The position numbers and the translations under genes were made by a program. The notes under the pieces are model-generated. The model ran no database searches, was not told the origin of the DNA, and worked only from the letters and a program-made list of their open reading frames with translations. From assembly GCF_000332075.2 (NCBI RefSeq), contig NZ_ALVU02000002.1:186001-250000 (forward strand): DNA of 64,000 bases. Reading direction: 5' to 3'. Positions within the stretch are counted from its first letter, which is position 1, and every line of letters starts with the position of its first letter. The DNA comes from Synechocystis sp. PCC 7509 (lineage in GTDB: Bacteria > Cyanobacteriota > Cyanobacteriia > Cyanobacteriales > Chroococcidiopsidaceae). Shown piece by piece: positions 55,543 through 64,000 of the stretch.

Positions 55543-55933
55543 TGCTACGGGGTAGCATATTTTTATGTAAAATTACGACTTTGATAAAAATTGATAAGAA
55601 ACTTAAAATTTTAGTTAAATAAAAAAACTGTTTGTTAGTAGCAACTTACAAAATAAGTCGGACAAGTATCAATGATTCTGCACTTACCGAGCCAAAAACA
55701 AGTATAAATTATCAATAAGTCGATGGACAAATCAATTTTCAACATTTGCTTGTGAAACCCTACCTAGTTTGTGGCGATCGCACCGTTGAACTAAAGGTTA
55801 TAATAACAACTTGCAAGGTAAGTATTAAATTGCTACTTTAAGGGAGCTTTAAGTAATAGTTGATTGCTAAGACAGTGAATACCATCGATCTATTGTAATT
55901 GCGATCGCCTTTTGGCAAAATAAGAGAATCGTC
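55543..55933. other. about 390 bases of intergenic sequence ahead of the phytochrome operon
   Basis: A+T-rich, with two HIP1-like motifs (GGCGATCGCA near 55772 and GCGATCGCC near 55902). It should hold the promoter of the phytochrome operon and, on the minus strand, that of the small ribbon-helix-helix gene. No hairpin or other gene was seen. Confidence 0.6.
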
Positions 55934-58234
55934 ATGAAAATCGATTTACAAGTTCAAGGCATCAACAGCTTTGAAGAAAGAGTGATTAAAGCAAGTAAAA
56001 TTCAAGCTCACGGCTTGCTTTTAGTTTTGCAAGAGCCAGAATTGACTGTAGTTCAAGTTAGTAGCAATACAGCTAAGGTTTTTAGCTTGGCTTGTGAAGA
56101 AGTTTTGCACAAAAGCTTAGAAGAATTACTCGATCCCTTTCAAGTAGAAAAAATCCGGGTAGGATTAGCAGAAGATAGTCTTGATTATATTAATTCCACC
56201 AAAATTTGGGTAAAAAACCAAGCCAACGATTACTTAATATTTGATGGGATATTTCATCGCAATATTGACGGATTTTTAATTTTAGAATTAGAGCCAGCTA
56301 TTTCTCAAGAAAATATCCCTTTTCTCAGTTTTTACAACTTAGCTAGAGCATCTATCAATCAACTTCAAGAAACCTCAAGCTTGCGCGAGTTCTGTCAAAT
56401 TATTGTTAAAGAGGTACGGAAGGTTACGGGTTTTGATCGAGTAATGTTGTACAAGTTTGATACTGATGGACATGGTTCGGTGCTAGCGGAAGAAAAACTT
56501 GCAAGTATGGAAACTTACTTAGGGTTGCACTATCCAGAATCAGATATTCCCCAAGCTGCTAGAAAATTATTTAGCGCTAATTGGATGAGATTAATCCCTG
56601 ACACTCAAGCGGAATCTGTAGAAATTTATCCCGCCCAAAATCCAACTAACGAGCGTCCACTAGATTTAACTTATTCTACTTTAAGAAGCGCATCCCCTTG
56701 TCATTTAGAATACTTGCATAATATGGGTGTTGGGGCTTCTTTAACTATATCTTTAACTAAAGATGGCAACCTAGACGGCAAACTTTGGGGACTAATAGCT
56801 TGTCATCATCAAACACCCAAATATATTTCTTACGAACTGCGTAAAGCTTGCGAATTTTTGGGACGAGTAATATTTGCCGAAATTTTTACAAAAGAAGAAA
56901 CAAAAGATTACGACTATCGAATCCAACTAAGTCATATTCAGTTAGCTTTGATTGAGTATATGTCTCAAGAAGAAAATTTTATTGATGGCTTAGTGAAATA
57001 CCAGCCTAATCTTCTCAATCTTACTAGCGCTCAAGGAGCCGCCATTGGTGTTGGCAATAACTGCACGGTAATCGGAAATACTCCTAAAGAAGACGAGATT
57101 AATTTTTTAGTTGAATGGCTAAAAAATAATGTTAAAGAAGAAATTTTTTATACTAATTCTTTGGCACAAATTTATCCTGATGCGGAAAAGTTTAAAAATG
57201 TTGCTAGTGGTTTATTAGCAATTCAAATATCTAAGCGTCATTATGTACTTTGGTTTAGACAAGAAGTAATTCAAACTGTAAATTGGGGAGGCGATCCTAA
57301 TAAAGCATTTGAAACTATCCAATCAAACGGAAATATCCGCCTATCTCCACGTAAATCCTTCGATTTATGGAAAGAAACTGTACGTTTAACTTCTTTACCC
57401 TGGAAACAAATAGAAATTGAAGCCGCCCTTGAACTGAGAAAGGCAATTGTAAATATTGTTCTACGTCAAGCTGACGAATTAGCTCAATTGGCTCAAGACT
57501 TAAAACGCTCTAATGCGGACTTAAAAAAGTTTGCTTATGTTGCTTCCCACGACTTGCAAGAACCCCTCAATCAAGTAGCAAACTACGTGCAGCTATTAGA
57601 AATGCGCTACAAAGAGCAACTTGGTGAAGATGCGAAAGAGTTTATTAATTTTGCTGTAGAAGGAGTTAGCTTGATGCAAACTTTAATTGACGACGTGCTG
57701 ACCTATTCTAAAGTAGAGTTGCTCTCAGTTGAGTTTCAGCCAATAGATGTAGAAACAGCCTTAAACCGCGCCCTAACTAACCTGCGAGGACGCATTAACG
57801 AAACTGGCGCAACAATTACGAGCGACGAACTACCAACAGTTTTAGCTGATGGGACACAGCTAATGCAGCTATTCCAAAACTTAATTAGTAACGCCATTAA
57901 GTTCCATAGTAGTAATTTACCTCAAATCCATATCGGTGCTACTCGCTTAGACGATGAGTGGTTATTTGCCGTTAAAGACAACGGTATGGGGATCGAGGAG
58001 CAATTTAGCGATCGCATTTTTGTAATTTTCCAACGCCTGCATACGCGGGATGAGTATCCTGGTACAGGTATGGGTTTAGCGATATGTAAGAAAATCGTCG
58101 AATGTCACCGAGGACGAATCTGGGTAGAATCAAAATTAGGACAAGGCGCAACTTTCTACTTTACTATTCCCGTAGGAGGGCGCAAGCATGAGCGTAGAAA
58201 CGGACAAAAGACACAAAACGATATTTTTAGTTGA
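55934..58234 (+). CDS. Cph1-type phytochrome histidine kinase
   Basis: 766 residues. Order: PAS (about 20-120), GAF (140-310), PHY (325-505), HisKA (530-600) and HATPase (640-755). The bilin-binding Cys256-His257 pair is in SASPCHLEYLHNMG, and the GAF DIP motif is at 204-206, so it should bind phycocyanobilin covalently through the GAF cysteine. There is no N-terminal Cys as in biliverdin-binding forms. The PHY tongue motif PRKSF is near 474. The phospho-acceptor His539 is in VASHDLQEPL. It senses red/far-red light and passes phosphate to the regulator that overlaps it by 47 bases. Confidence 0.95.
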   Translation: MKIDLQVQGINSFEERVIKASKIQAHGLLLVLQEPELTVVQVSSNTAKVFSLACEEVLHKSLEELLDPFQVEKIRVGLAEDSLDYINSTKIWVKNQANDYLIFDGIFHRNIDGFLILELEPAISQENIPFLSFYNLARASINQLQETSSLREFCQIIVKEVRKVTGFDRVMLYKFDTDGHGSVLAEEKLASMETYLGLHYPESDIPQAARKLFSANWMRLIPDTQAESVEIYPAQNPTNERPLDLTYSTLRSASPCHLEYLHNMGVGASLTISLTKDGNLDGKLWGLIACHHQTPKYISYELRKACEFLGRVIFAEIFTKEETKDYDYRIQLSHIQLALIEYMSQEENFIDGLVKYQPNLLNLTSAQGAAIGVGNNCTVIGNTPKEDEINFLVEWLKNNVKEEIFYTNSLAQIYPDAEKFKNVASGLLAIQISKRHYVLWFRQEVIQTVNWGGDPNKAFETIQSNGNIRLSPRKSFDLWKETVRLTSLPWKQIEIEAALELRKAIVNIVLRQADELAQLAQDLKRSNADLKKFAYVASHDLQEPLNQVANYVQLLEMRYKEQLGEDAKEFINFAVEGVSLMQTLIDDVLTYSKVELLSVEFQPIDVETALNRALTNLRGRINETGATITSDELPTVLADGTQLMQLFQNLISNAIKFHSSNLPQIHIGATRLDDEWLFAVKDNGMGIEEQFSDRIFVIFQRLHTRDEYPGTGMGLAICKKIVECHRGRIWVESKLGQGATFYFTIPVGGRKHERRNGQKTQNDIFS

Positions 58235-58634
58235 AGACAATAAAGCCGATATTCGTTTAATTGAAGAAGCGTTTAAAAGTAGCACTGTAACCCATCAAGT
58301 CGTCGCAGTCAGAAACGGTATAGATGCTATGGCTTATTTACGTCAAGAGGGCGAGTACACTCTTGCTGCTCGTCCTGACTTGATCTTGCTGGATTTGAAT
58401 TTGCCGAGGAAAGATGGTAGAGAAGTATTAGCAGAAATTAAAGCAGACCCTCTGCTCAAAAGCATTCCCGTAGTAATGCTGACAACTTCTAGTAATGATG
58501 AAGACATAGCTCAAAGCTACGATTTGCAGGTAAATTGCTACATTACAAAACCTCGTAATATCCGCCAGCTATTTATAATCATTAAAGAGATTGAAGAATT
58601 TTGGCTAGAAATTGTTACTTTACCTTCAGAATAA
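58188..58634 (+). CDS. Rcp1-like single-domain response regulator
   Basis: 148 residues, overlapping the phytochrome gene by 47 bases in another frame. A lone REC domain: acidic pocket VEDNKAD, phospho-acceptor Asp69 in LLDLNLP, Lys in YITKP. It has no output domain, as in Rcp1 regulators paired with Cph1, and so must act through protein contacts. The stop is directly followed by the start of the hybrid kinase. Confidence 0.93.
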   Translation: MSVETDKRHKTIFLVEDNKADIRLIEEAFKSSTVTHQVVAVRNGIDAMAYLRQEGEYTLAARPDLILLDLNLPRKDGREVLAEIKADPLLKSIPVVMLTTSSNDEDIAQSYDLQVNCYITKPRNIRQLFIIIKEIEEFWLEIVTLPSE

Positions 58635-59810
58635 ATGCAGTCTATGTCTACAGCAATCAAAGTTTTATTAATTGAGGACAACAAAGCCGAAGCTAGACTG
58701 TTGCACGAATTTTTGCAAGCTTCCCAGAGTAAACAGTTTAGTCTGGTTCATGTCACGCGCTTAAAAGAAGCTTTAACGCAACTTGAGGAAAGTTGCTTTG
58801 ATATAATTTTGTTGGATCTAACTTTACCAGATAGTCAAGGACTAGACTCTTTGACCCCTTTAAAGGATTTAGCACCTAGTTTACCGATTGTGGTGCTAAC
58901 AAATACTAATGATGAAGAATTAGCAATTGAAGCAGTACGTCAGGGAGCGCAAGATTATTTAGTCAAGCGTCAAGTCAACAATACAGAAGTTTTAGTGCGA
59001 TCGCTAGTTTACGCAATCGAACGCAAACAAGTAGCAGAGCAATTGCGATCGGCAAATCAGACGCTACAAGGGAAAGTTATTGAAGAAACGGCGCAATTGG
59101 TTAAAGCCAAGGAAGTAAATCAACAAACATCGGCTTTTGTCTCGATGTTTTCTCACGACTTCCGCAACCCGTTAACAGCAATTTTACTCTCCACAGGACT
59201 GCTGCAAGACCACGAGCATGAATTGAGTCAAGAAACAAAGTCTAATCAATACCAGCTAATTCGCGCAGCGATTTTTAATATGGATCGCTTGCTAGAAGAA
59301 GTTTTATTAATTGGTAAAGCCGATGTCGGTAAGCTTGAGTGCAATCTTGAATCGCTCAATTTAGAATCTCTCTGTCGTCGAATAGTTGCGGAAACTCAGC
59401 CTTTCCTTTCTCCCAGCCATCAACTAATTTTTACCAGCACCGGAGAATTAACAGTAGGTTTATGGGATCAAAGCTTGCTGCAACACATTTTAACCAATCT
59501 CCTTTCCAACGCTCTCAAGTATTCACCTAGCGGCGGTACAGTCCATTTTGATTTAACTTTTCAAGCAAAAACCGTAACTTTTCAAATCAAAGATTCAGGC
59601 ATTGGTATCCCAAAATCGGATTTTTTAAAGCTATTTCAGCCGTTTCATCGGGCAGAAAATACGGACAAAATTCCTGGTACGGGTTTAGGACTAGCGATTG
59701 TTAAAAAGTGCGTGGAAGTTTACGGCGGTCAAATTTCTGTGCAAAGTGAAATCGGTATAGGTAGTGTATTTACGGCAATTTTACCTTTACAAAACTTTTC
59801 TAATGACTAA
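58635..59810 (+). CDS. response regulator-histidine kinase (REC-HisKA-HATPase)
   Basis: 391 residues from ATG 58635 directly after the Rcp1 stop; ATG 58644 is a good alternative. REC domain with phospho-acceptor Asp61 (LLDLTLP), a coiled coil at about 135-165, HisKA with His174 in MFSHDFRNPL, then N-, G1- and G2-boxes (NLLSNALKYSP, DSGIGIP, GTGLGLAI). It probably receives phosphate from the phytochrome branch and passes it further, completing a three-gene light-signalling operon. Confidence 0.92.
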   Translation: MQSMSTAIKVLLIEDNKAEARLLHEFLQASQSKQFSLVHVTRLKEALTQLEESCFDIILLDLTLPDSQGLDSLTPLKDLAPSLPIVVLTNTNDEELAIEAVRQGAQDYLVKRQVNNTEVLVRSLVYAIERKQVAEQLRSANQTLQGKVIEETAQLVKAKEVNQQTSAFVSMFSHDFRNPLTAILLSTGLLQDHEHELSQETKSNQYQLIRAAIFNMDRLLEEVLLIGKADVGKLECNLESLNLESLCRRIVAETQPFLSPSHQLIFTSTGELTVGLWDQSLLQHILTNLLSNALKYSPSGGTVHFDLTFQAKTVTFQIKDSGIGIPKSDFLKLFQPFHRAENTDKIPGTGLGLAIVKKCVEVYGGQISVQSEIGIGSVFTAILPLQNFSND

Positions 59811-59843
59811 CCCAGAGGATAAATTCAATTAGCTCATACCAAT

Positions 59844-60008
59844 TTAAACGGTGTTTAGGGCTGATAGGGCATCCAAAATGAAAGAATAACCAGGTGTACT
59901 GTTTTGTTTAATGTCATTTTTCAACGATCCCAAAATTGCCTCAATAACACTAATACGATCTTCAATCGAGGCATTTTGTAGTTTTTCAAAAGTTTTGTCG
60001 TCAATCAT
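59844..60008 (-). CDS. small hypothetical protein (possible antitoxin)
   Basis: 54 residues from ATG 60008 with a strong ribosome-binding site (AGGAGAG, 4 bases upstream). DDKTFEKLQNASIEDRISVI and EAILGSLKNDIKQ resemble the opening helices of small cyanobacterial antitoxins. No toxin gene is adjacent on the minus strand. Convergent with the hybrid kinase. Confidence 0.55.
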   Translation of the reverse strand: MIDDKTFEKLQNASIEDRISVIEAILGSLKNDIKQNSTPGYSFILDALSALNTV

Positions 60009-60122
60009 TGTTCTCTCCTGAGCAGAACCATATTATCATCCCTCAATTTTAAAACGGAATCCTTTTAAAACGCTGGAAATGATTATGTTGCTTGTTTTGT
60101 CAAAGCCACCGCACTTTATTCT

Positions 60123-60416
60123 TCAAGCGGCTACTAGATTTACGCTGATAGATCCGATAGTCTGCTGTACTGGCAACTGCCATCGCACTGTTACAAAGCT
60201 GCCGTCGGCGATCTGATAGGAAAGAAAATTAGGATGAGATCGCCTCCAACCTTTGCCGCTAGAGTTTCGGCAATACGCCGATTCATTTATATTTGGTTGT
60301 GGTTTCCCACGCTCCCAATACAACCGACAGAGTGGGTCCGAAATCACCTGATAACGAAAGCTGCCACCAGGAGAAACGATGACTTCGCCTAAGCACTCGG
60401 CGCTCAATTGGCGCAA
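60123..60416 (-). CDS. hypothetical plasmid protein
   Basis: 97 residues from TTG 60416. The frame remains open upstream, with sensible residues (PAPTRFYAPIRLFTDEDL), but no normal start is present there, so the true N-terminus is uncertain. SPGGSFRYQVISDPLCRLYW and YQIADGSFVTVRWQ suggest a small beta-rich fold. Not recognised. It follows another small gene on the same strand. Confidence 0.5.
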   Translation of the reverse strand: MRQLSAECLGEVIVSPGGSFRYQVISDPLCRLYWERGKPQPNINESAYCRNSSGKGWRRSHPNFLSYQIADGSFVTVRWQLPVQQTIGSISVNLVAA

Positions 60417-60493
60417 ATCTTCGTCAGTAAATAGTCTTATTGGAGCGTAAAATCTCGTTGGGGCAGGTTCTAAAGCCGTGCATTTATTCGTGA

Positions 60494-60697
60494 TTAGGGT
60501 TTGAATAATAATAAATGCTGTTCAACCGTTTCCAACTTTACCCATGCCCCACTTTTTTCCTGAGCGCTAACTTTAGCAGAGTTAGTCGCGTTGAGGTAGA
60601 GTAATTTTGCTTGCTCAAAATTTATCATTGCCGCCTCCGCTTGGAATAACAAGTGCCTTAAGCCACGACGAATTCTCTGACTAAAATCTAGGCTCAT
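60494..60697 (-). CDS. small hypothetical protein
   Basis: 67 residues: a helical hairpin (RRGLRHLLFQAEAAMINFEQ and a second helix WVKLETVEQHLLL). Not recognised. Probably in one operon with the gene downstream, whose frame starts close to or overlaps its stop. Confidence 0.5.
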   Translation of the reverse strand: MSLDFSQRIRRGLRHLLFQAEAAMINFEQAKLLYLNATNSAKVSAQEKSGAWVKLETVEQHLLLFKP

Positions 60698-60826
60698 CCT
60701 ACTTTTAAGTTATTCGTAGATACCTTCAATTGCCAGTCTACCTATCTTGCGGAAGAACATTTTTGCGGCTAATTTTGCTGCAATATACAACAACGTTCTA
60801 TTACTAGACATCCGAGCAAGTAATTT

Positions 60827-61516
60827 GTGATTGAAGCTATAATTTTTGACATCGACGGAACACTGGTTGATACTGTTGACTTTCATGCCCAGTCCTGGGA
60901 GAGAACCTTTACTCACTTTGGTCATCAGATTCCTTATGAGCAGATCCGCTTCCAGATTGGTAAAGGCAGTGACAAGTTAATGCCAGTCTTTTTTTCCCTG
61001 GAAGAACTTAACCAATCAAATGATGGTCAAAGTCCCACTTTCGACGAACGGATGCGAGATTATCGCAGGGAACTGTACAAGAACGAATATCATCCCCGGA
61101 TCAAAGCTTTTCCTCAAGTGCGTGAGTTGTTCGTGGCAATCAAAGCAGACGGCAAACGCATTGCTCTAGCTTCCTCGGCTACCAAGGACGATGTGGCAGC
61201 CTACATAAAGATCCTGAATGTTAAAGAACTGGTCGATGCTGCAACCACTACTATGGAGGTGAAATCGTCTAAGCCAGATCCAGATTTGTTCTTGGTCACA
61301 TTGGATAAGTTAGGGGACGTTGCTCCTAATAATGTCATTGTGGTGGGTGATACACCCTATGACGCAGAAGCGGCAGCTAAGGCGAATTTACGCACGATTG
61401 GTGTACTTTCTGGTGGTTTCTCCCCAGAAAAACTACGCCGGGCAGGTTGCATTGCCATCTACCAAGATATAGCCGCCGACCTGATGGCACACTACGACGA
61501 GTCTCCGCTCAAGTGA
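60827..61516 (+). CDS. HAD-superfamily phosphatase (beta-phosphoglucomutase/CbbY-like)
   Basis: 229 residues from GTG 60827. Motif I is IIFDIDGTLVDTVD with the nucleophile Asp, motif II is ALASSATKD, motif III Lys in VKSSKPDPDLF and motif IV VVGDTPYDAEAA, so all catalytic positions are present. A helical cap follows motif I. The substrate, a sugar phosphate or similar, cannot be told. Lone gene, diverging from the small minus-strand genes. Confidence 0.92.
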   Translation: MIEAIIFDIDGTLVDTVDFHAQSWERTFTHFGHQIPYEQIRFQIGKGSDKLMPVFFSLEELNQSNDGQSPTFDERMRDYRRELYKNEYHPRIKAFPQVRELFVAIKADGKRIALASSATKDDVAAYIKILNVKELVDAATTTMEVKSSKPDPDLFLVTLDKLGDVAPNNVIVVGDTPYDAEAAAKANLRTIGVLSGGFSPEKLRRAGCIAIYQDIAADLMAHYDESPLK

Positions 61517-61757
61517 TTTTTGGTGGATGCCAAGTTATAATGAGTGTTCAAGTGATTGCTTGAATCGTTTAGCCTAATGGTAAGCCTACTAATGTGAAAA
61601 TAGGCAGTGTCACGCTTCAATTTATGAAGGTTTGAGAAAGACTTTCACTTATCGAGCGTCCCAATGATTTAGTTTGATTCAATAAGGTTATTTATATACT
61701 TTTTCTGCCTCAATTTTGTGCGCTCGATGACTCCTGTGTTGGCGGTGCTAGCAAGAC

Positions 61758-62447
61758 TTATGCCACGTCGGGAAAATGCTGGCGCACACAATTATCACAA
61801 ATGCTATGAGTAAATTCCACGCCTGAATGCTGCATGATGAACTTTTCGACCGTTGACCAATAACCTTGGTCATCGCGAATTCCTTTGCAGTATGAACAAA
61901 TTGGCACCAATCCTGCGATTTGCTCGATCTTATTGAGGGCATTGGCTAGATTTAAAGACACCCGCCGTAACTCTAATTGGGTTACTACCTGCCGCGCCAG
62001 AGCCTCCAGTGCTATCTTTTGTAAGTCTGACAAATCTCGTGGTTGATGATCGATTACACACAATGAACCAAGGATATATCCTGCCGAAGTGATTAGCGGC
62101 GCGCCCGCATAAAACCGAATACCCGGTGCAGAGGTAACAAGAGGATTATCGCAAAAGCGTTCATCACATAGTGTATCCTTAACCACCAATGTTCGCTCAC
62201 TTAAAATCACGTTTTCACAAAACGAGATATTTCGAGCAGTCTGAGCTACCTCTAATCCGATTTTTGACTTAAACCACTGACGCTCTGCGTCAACAAAACT
62301 GAGCAGAGCAATCGGAACTTGGCAGATAAAAGAGGTTAATAAGGTAAAGTCATCATATGCTTGTTCTGAAGAAGTATCTGAAATACTGTATTGTCTCAGT
62401 GCTTCAAGTCTAGCAGCTTCCTGGTTGAATTTTATTGCTGGTTTCAT
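61758..62447 (-). CDS. GAF-domain protein with a C-terminal cysteine-rich motif
   Basis: 229 residues. A GAF domain spans about 25-160 (YDDFTLLTSFICQVPIALLS, FYAGAPLITSAGYILGSLCV). After a short helix comes LVPICSYCKGIRDDQGYWST and HSICDNCVRQHFP, two CxxC pairs that probably bind zinc or another metal and are common at the end of bacterial signalling proteins. It has no enzyme output of its own. Ligand unknown. Confidence 0.85.
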   Translation of the reverse strand: MKPAIKFNQEAARLEALRQYSISDTSSEQAYDDFTLLTSFICQVPIALLSFVDAERQWFKSKIGLEVAQTARNISFCENVILSERTLVVKDTLCDERFCDNPLVTSAPGIRFYAGAPLITSAGYILGSLCVIDHQPRDLSDLQKIALEALARQVVTQLELRRVSLNLANALNKIEQIAGLVPICSYCKGIRDDQGYWSTVEKFIMQHSGVEFTHSICDNCVRQHFPDVA

Positions 62448-63101
62448 AGGAGATGTCTGTTTTTGTCGAACAGCAAAAGTCAGCAGTTATCAGCAACTTT
62501 TGCTTTTGAGCTAATGTACGCTTGTATCAATGCCTTGCACCTAGGGTTAAACTGCACAAAGATAGTTCACCTGTACAGACCGCTCCTAACACCTCAACTG
62601 TCCTCAAGTAATAGTGGATAAGGTGAGTTAGTTTAACCCTTTACTTATAAGCATAACTAGCCGTGATTGTAAACAATAAAAAGATTGACAGTGCTTAACA
62701 TAATTAACTAAACCAATTGTGTTAAGCCCAGGTCTAAGCCATATTTAAGTACAAAAAGGGTAAAAAGATATTCCAGAAAAAGCAAATCTTGTTTTATCTA
62801 TCTTGAACAATTCTTTGAAACAGATAGCTTAAAATGATTGCTTTTATTGGAAGTGAGTTTTCTAATCCAGTATTACTAATAAGTTAGCCTGCTAGGGAGT
62901 TAGAAAAAATTAAAGTACCTTGTAACTGTTTTATTCATAGGTACTCTGCGAGGTGTCACCAGTCATTAGGGGGTAAAGACAAGATACGCGCAAAATTTAT
63001 CACGATGTAAAGTTTCGTAAATTAGAAATGTATTAAAGGCTAAAAAACATCGCCTAGTTTGAGTCAATTTAGGCAATGTATGATGGAAGAAGAAACCTAT
63101 T
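62448..63101. other. about 650 bases without a gene
   Basis: A+T-rich sequence between divergent genes. It should hold the promoters of the GAF gene and of the integrase remnant. No open frame worth reporting and no clear repeat was seen. Confidence 0.6.
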
Positions 63102-63578
63102 ATGAGGCTTTTAGCCATCCTTACCGAACTCGACCAACTTCTCTTTTCGGCAAAGTCTGTTTCTCGCTCTCCTCCACCCGTGAAAGTCCCTTCAAAACGA
63201 GAGCGGGAATATTTGCGTCCTTCAGAAGTTGCAGCGATGCTCAGTGCGGCTCATTCATTTGGTCGGCATGGAGTTCGAGATGCAGCGATTATCTTGCTCA
63301 TGTTTCGGCATGGGTTGCGCACGGCAGAGTTAGTTGCACTGAAATGGTCACAGGTCGATTTAAGTGGAGGCTACATTGAGATCCGAAGAGTAAAACACGG
63401 ACATGATAGCACCCATCCCTTACGCGCTCCTGAGCTGAGAGCATTACGTCAGATTCAGCGAGACTATCCCGAAACCCAGTATGTGTTTGTCTCCGAACGC
63501 AAAGCCCCTCTGTCTACTAGAACTATTCGTCATATAACCCTCTTCTGTCACTTTCCGAGATTAAAAAGTAGTAAATAA
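63102..63578 (+). pseudogene. tyrosine recombinase (FimB/FimE-like), truncated
   Basis: The N-terminal and first catalytic parts are normal: REREYLRPSEVAAMLSAAHS, then Arg in MFRHGLRTAELVAL, and the frame is sound to STRTIRHI near residue 145. It then turns into TLFCHFPRLKSSK and stops. The His-x-x-Arg box and the Tyr nucleophile are missing, so the protein cannot catalyse recombination. The junction was probably made by an insertion or deletion; its other side was not recognised. Confidence 0.75.
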
Positions 63579-63674
63579 AGCATTTCATCCAGAAGAATAA
63601 AAGGGTTTGAATTGATTCATGGCACTGATTAGATGATTAAATCCAAGCAATAAATCAGAATTGGGAAAAATATC

Positions 63675-64000
63675 GGTTGTGTTGCAAAAACTTAGTGAAG
63701 ACAGAAAACCCCTGTGGCAGGAGTTGAAATTATGCAACTACCCCAAAGATTTGATAGATAAAGACAAGTCGCTCTTTGATGGCTCCCCTGGGAACACCAA
63801 TAACTTGTCCTTTTCTAACCATGTTCAGAGTTTCATATCCCCGAATGGTTCTTCTTGCAGTGTTGAAGGAGCCAAATCCCATTCCTGGTTTGACTAATCG
63901 TTTTATCCCCCGATGGTCTTGCTCCACAATATTATTGAGATATTTAATCTGTCGTAATTTCACTACTTCGGGTAACTTATTGGCAGCTTTGAGTACGTTA
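63675..64000 (-). mobile_element. IS6-family insertion sequence, copy 4 (runs off the window)
   Basis: Begins GGTTGTGTTGCAAAAA at 63675 and reads as copy 3 to the end of the window. The outer flank is AAAATATC. Same orientation as copy 3, so the two could flank a movable segment of 54642-63674. Confidence 0.95.
63730..64000 (-). CDS. IS6-family transposase (partial in window)
   Basis: The C-terminal part of the same transposase as in copies 1-3, with EQDHRGIKR containing the catalytic Glu. The rest lies beyond the window. Confidence 0.95.
   Translation of the reverse strand, partial: NVLKAANKLPEVVKLRQIKYLNNIVEQDHRGIKRLVKPGMGFGSFNTARRTIRGYETLNMVRKGQVIGVPRGAIKERLVFIYQIFGVVA

Noticed and set aside
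55395-55622. 75-residue plus-strand open frame
   Set aside because: It lies over the better small minus-strand gene at 55390-55542 and has no family resemblance.
60710-60925. 71-residue minus-strand open frame
   Set aside because: Most of it is the antisense of the start of the HAD phosphatase gene.
61550-61620. tRNA-like text (TTTAGCCTAATGGTAAGCC)
   Set aside because: No cloverleaf could be made and the T-arm consensus is missing.
1-64000. CRISPR array, rRNA or tRNA genes
   Set aside because: No regularly spaced direct repeats and no rRNA or tRNA signatures were seen on reading through.

Overview
The window looks like part of a large plasmid, or a plasmid-like accessory region, from a cyanobacterium. 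The evidence is frequent GCGATCGC-type (HIP1) octamers, a complete orange carotenoid protein gene, a Cph1-type phytochrome with an Rcp1-type regulator, a CpcS/CpeS-like bilin lyase, and many protein types typical of cyanobacterial plasmids. No rRNA, tRNA or CRISPR array was seen. The species cannot be fixed from the sequence alone.

Layout. (1) 1-10764 and 17884-18108 hold plasmid replication and DNA-handling genes: a small helix-turn-helix gene, a primase plus DUF3987 helicase-like protein, a ParB-like protein, an ASCH protein, DNA topoisomerase I, and a RecD2 helicase. (2) 10765-17883 is a Tn554/RIT-like element that splits recD2 between the His and Lys of its TIHKAQG motif. It carries three tyrosine recombinases, a DUF6262-type accessory gene and one cargo gene that fuses an AAA ATPase to a DUF4435/TOPRIM nuclease, resembling a one-gene PARIS anti-phage system. 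(3) 18398-26392 has an FAD monooxygenase and a cytochrome P450 facing each other, a bilin-lyase-like gene, a FinO-like gene, DNA polymerase IV, an old-yellow-enzyme reductase and a tyrosine recombinase. (4) 26393-32821 has IS6 copy 1, a phosphoesterase remnant, the OCP gene, an alpha/beta-hydrolase-like protein without its catalytic Ser and His, and an iron-sulfur photolyase. (5) 33219-42820 is a same-strand run of peptidase and cell-wall-hydrolase-like genes without recognisable signal peptides: a propeptide-like inhibitor, M15 peptidase, S8 subtilase, amidase, SH3b-DUF2272 protein, beta-lactamase-fold protein and GH10-like glycosidase. It has been broken by two IS1-family elements, one IS982-family element, a Tn3-family fragment and a MITE. 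(6) 44819-53809 lies between IS6 copies 2 and 3 and carries small plasmid genes, a dsRBD/RNase III-like protein, an Rpn-type nuclease, a primase-polymerase without a normal start codon, and a complete PRTRC run in the order E-C-F-B-A-ThiF. (7) 54642-63674, between IS6 copies 3 and 4, carries a truncated coiled-coil protein, the phytochrome/response regulator/hybrid kinase operon, a HAD phosphatase, a GAF protein and a broken integrase.

How the parts fit. The four IS6 copies encode identical transposases, have identical ends, and none of the three complete copies has matching flanks. Genes beside them are mostly C-terminal fragments. This suggests the region was built by repeated IS6-mediated fusion and deletion. 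The insertions in the cell-wall cluster are recent enough for exact target duplications to remain, so the ancestral genes can be reconstructed precisely. The strongest candidates for unusual biology are the ubiquitin-like PRTRC cassette (beta-grasp-like protein, JAMM peptidase and E1-like enzyme together), the transposon-borne fused PARIS-like gene inside recD2, and the signal-less peptidoglycan-hydrolase cluster with its stand-alone subtilase propeptide.
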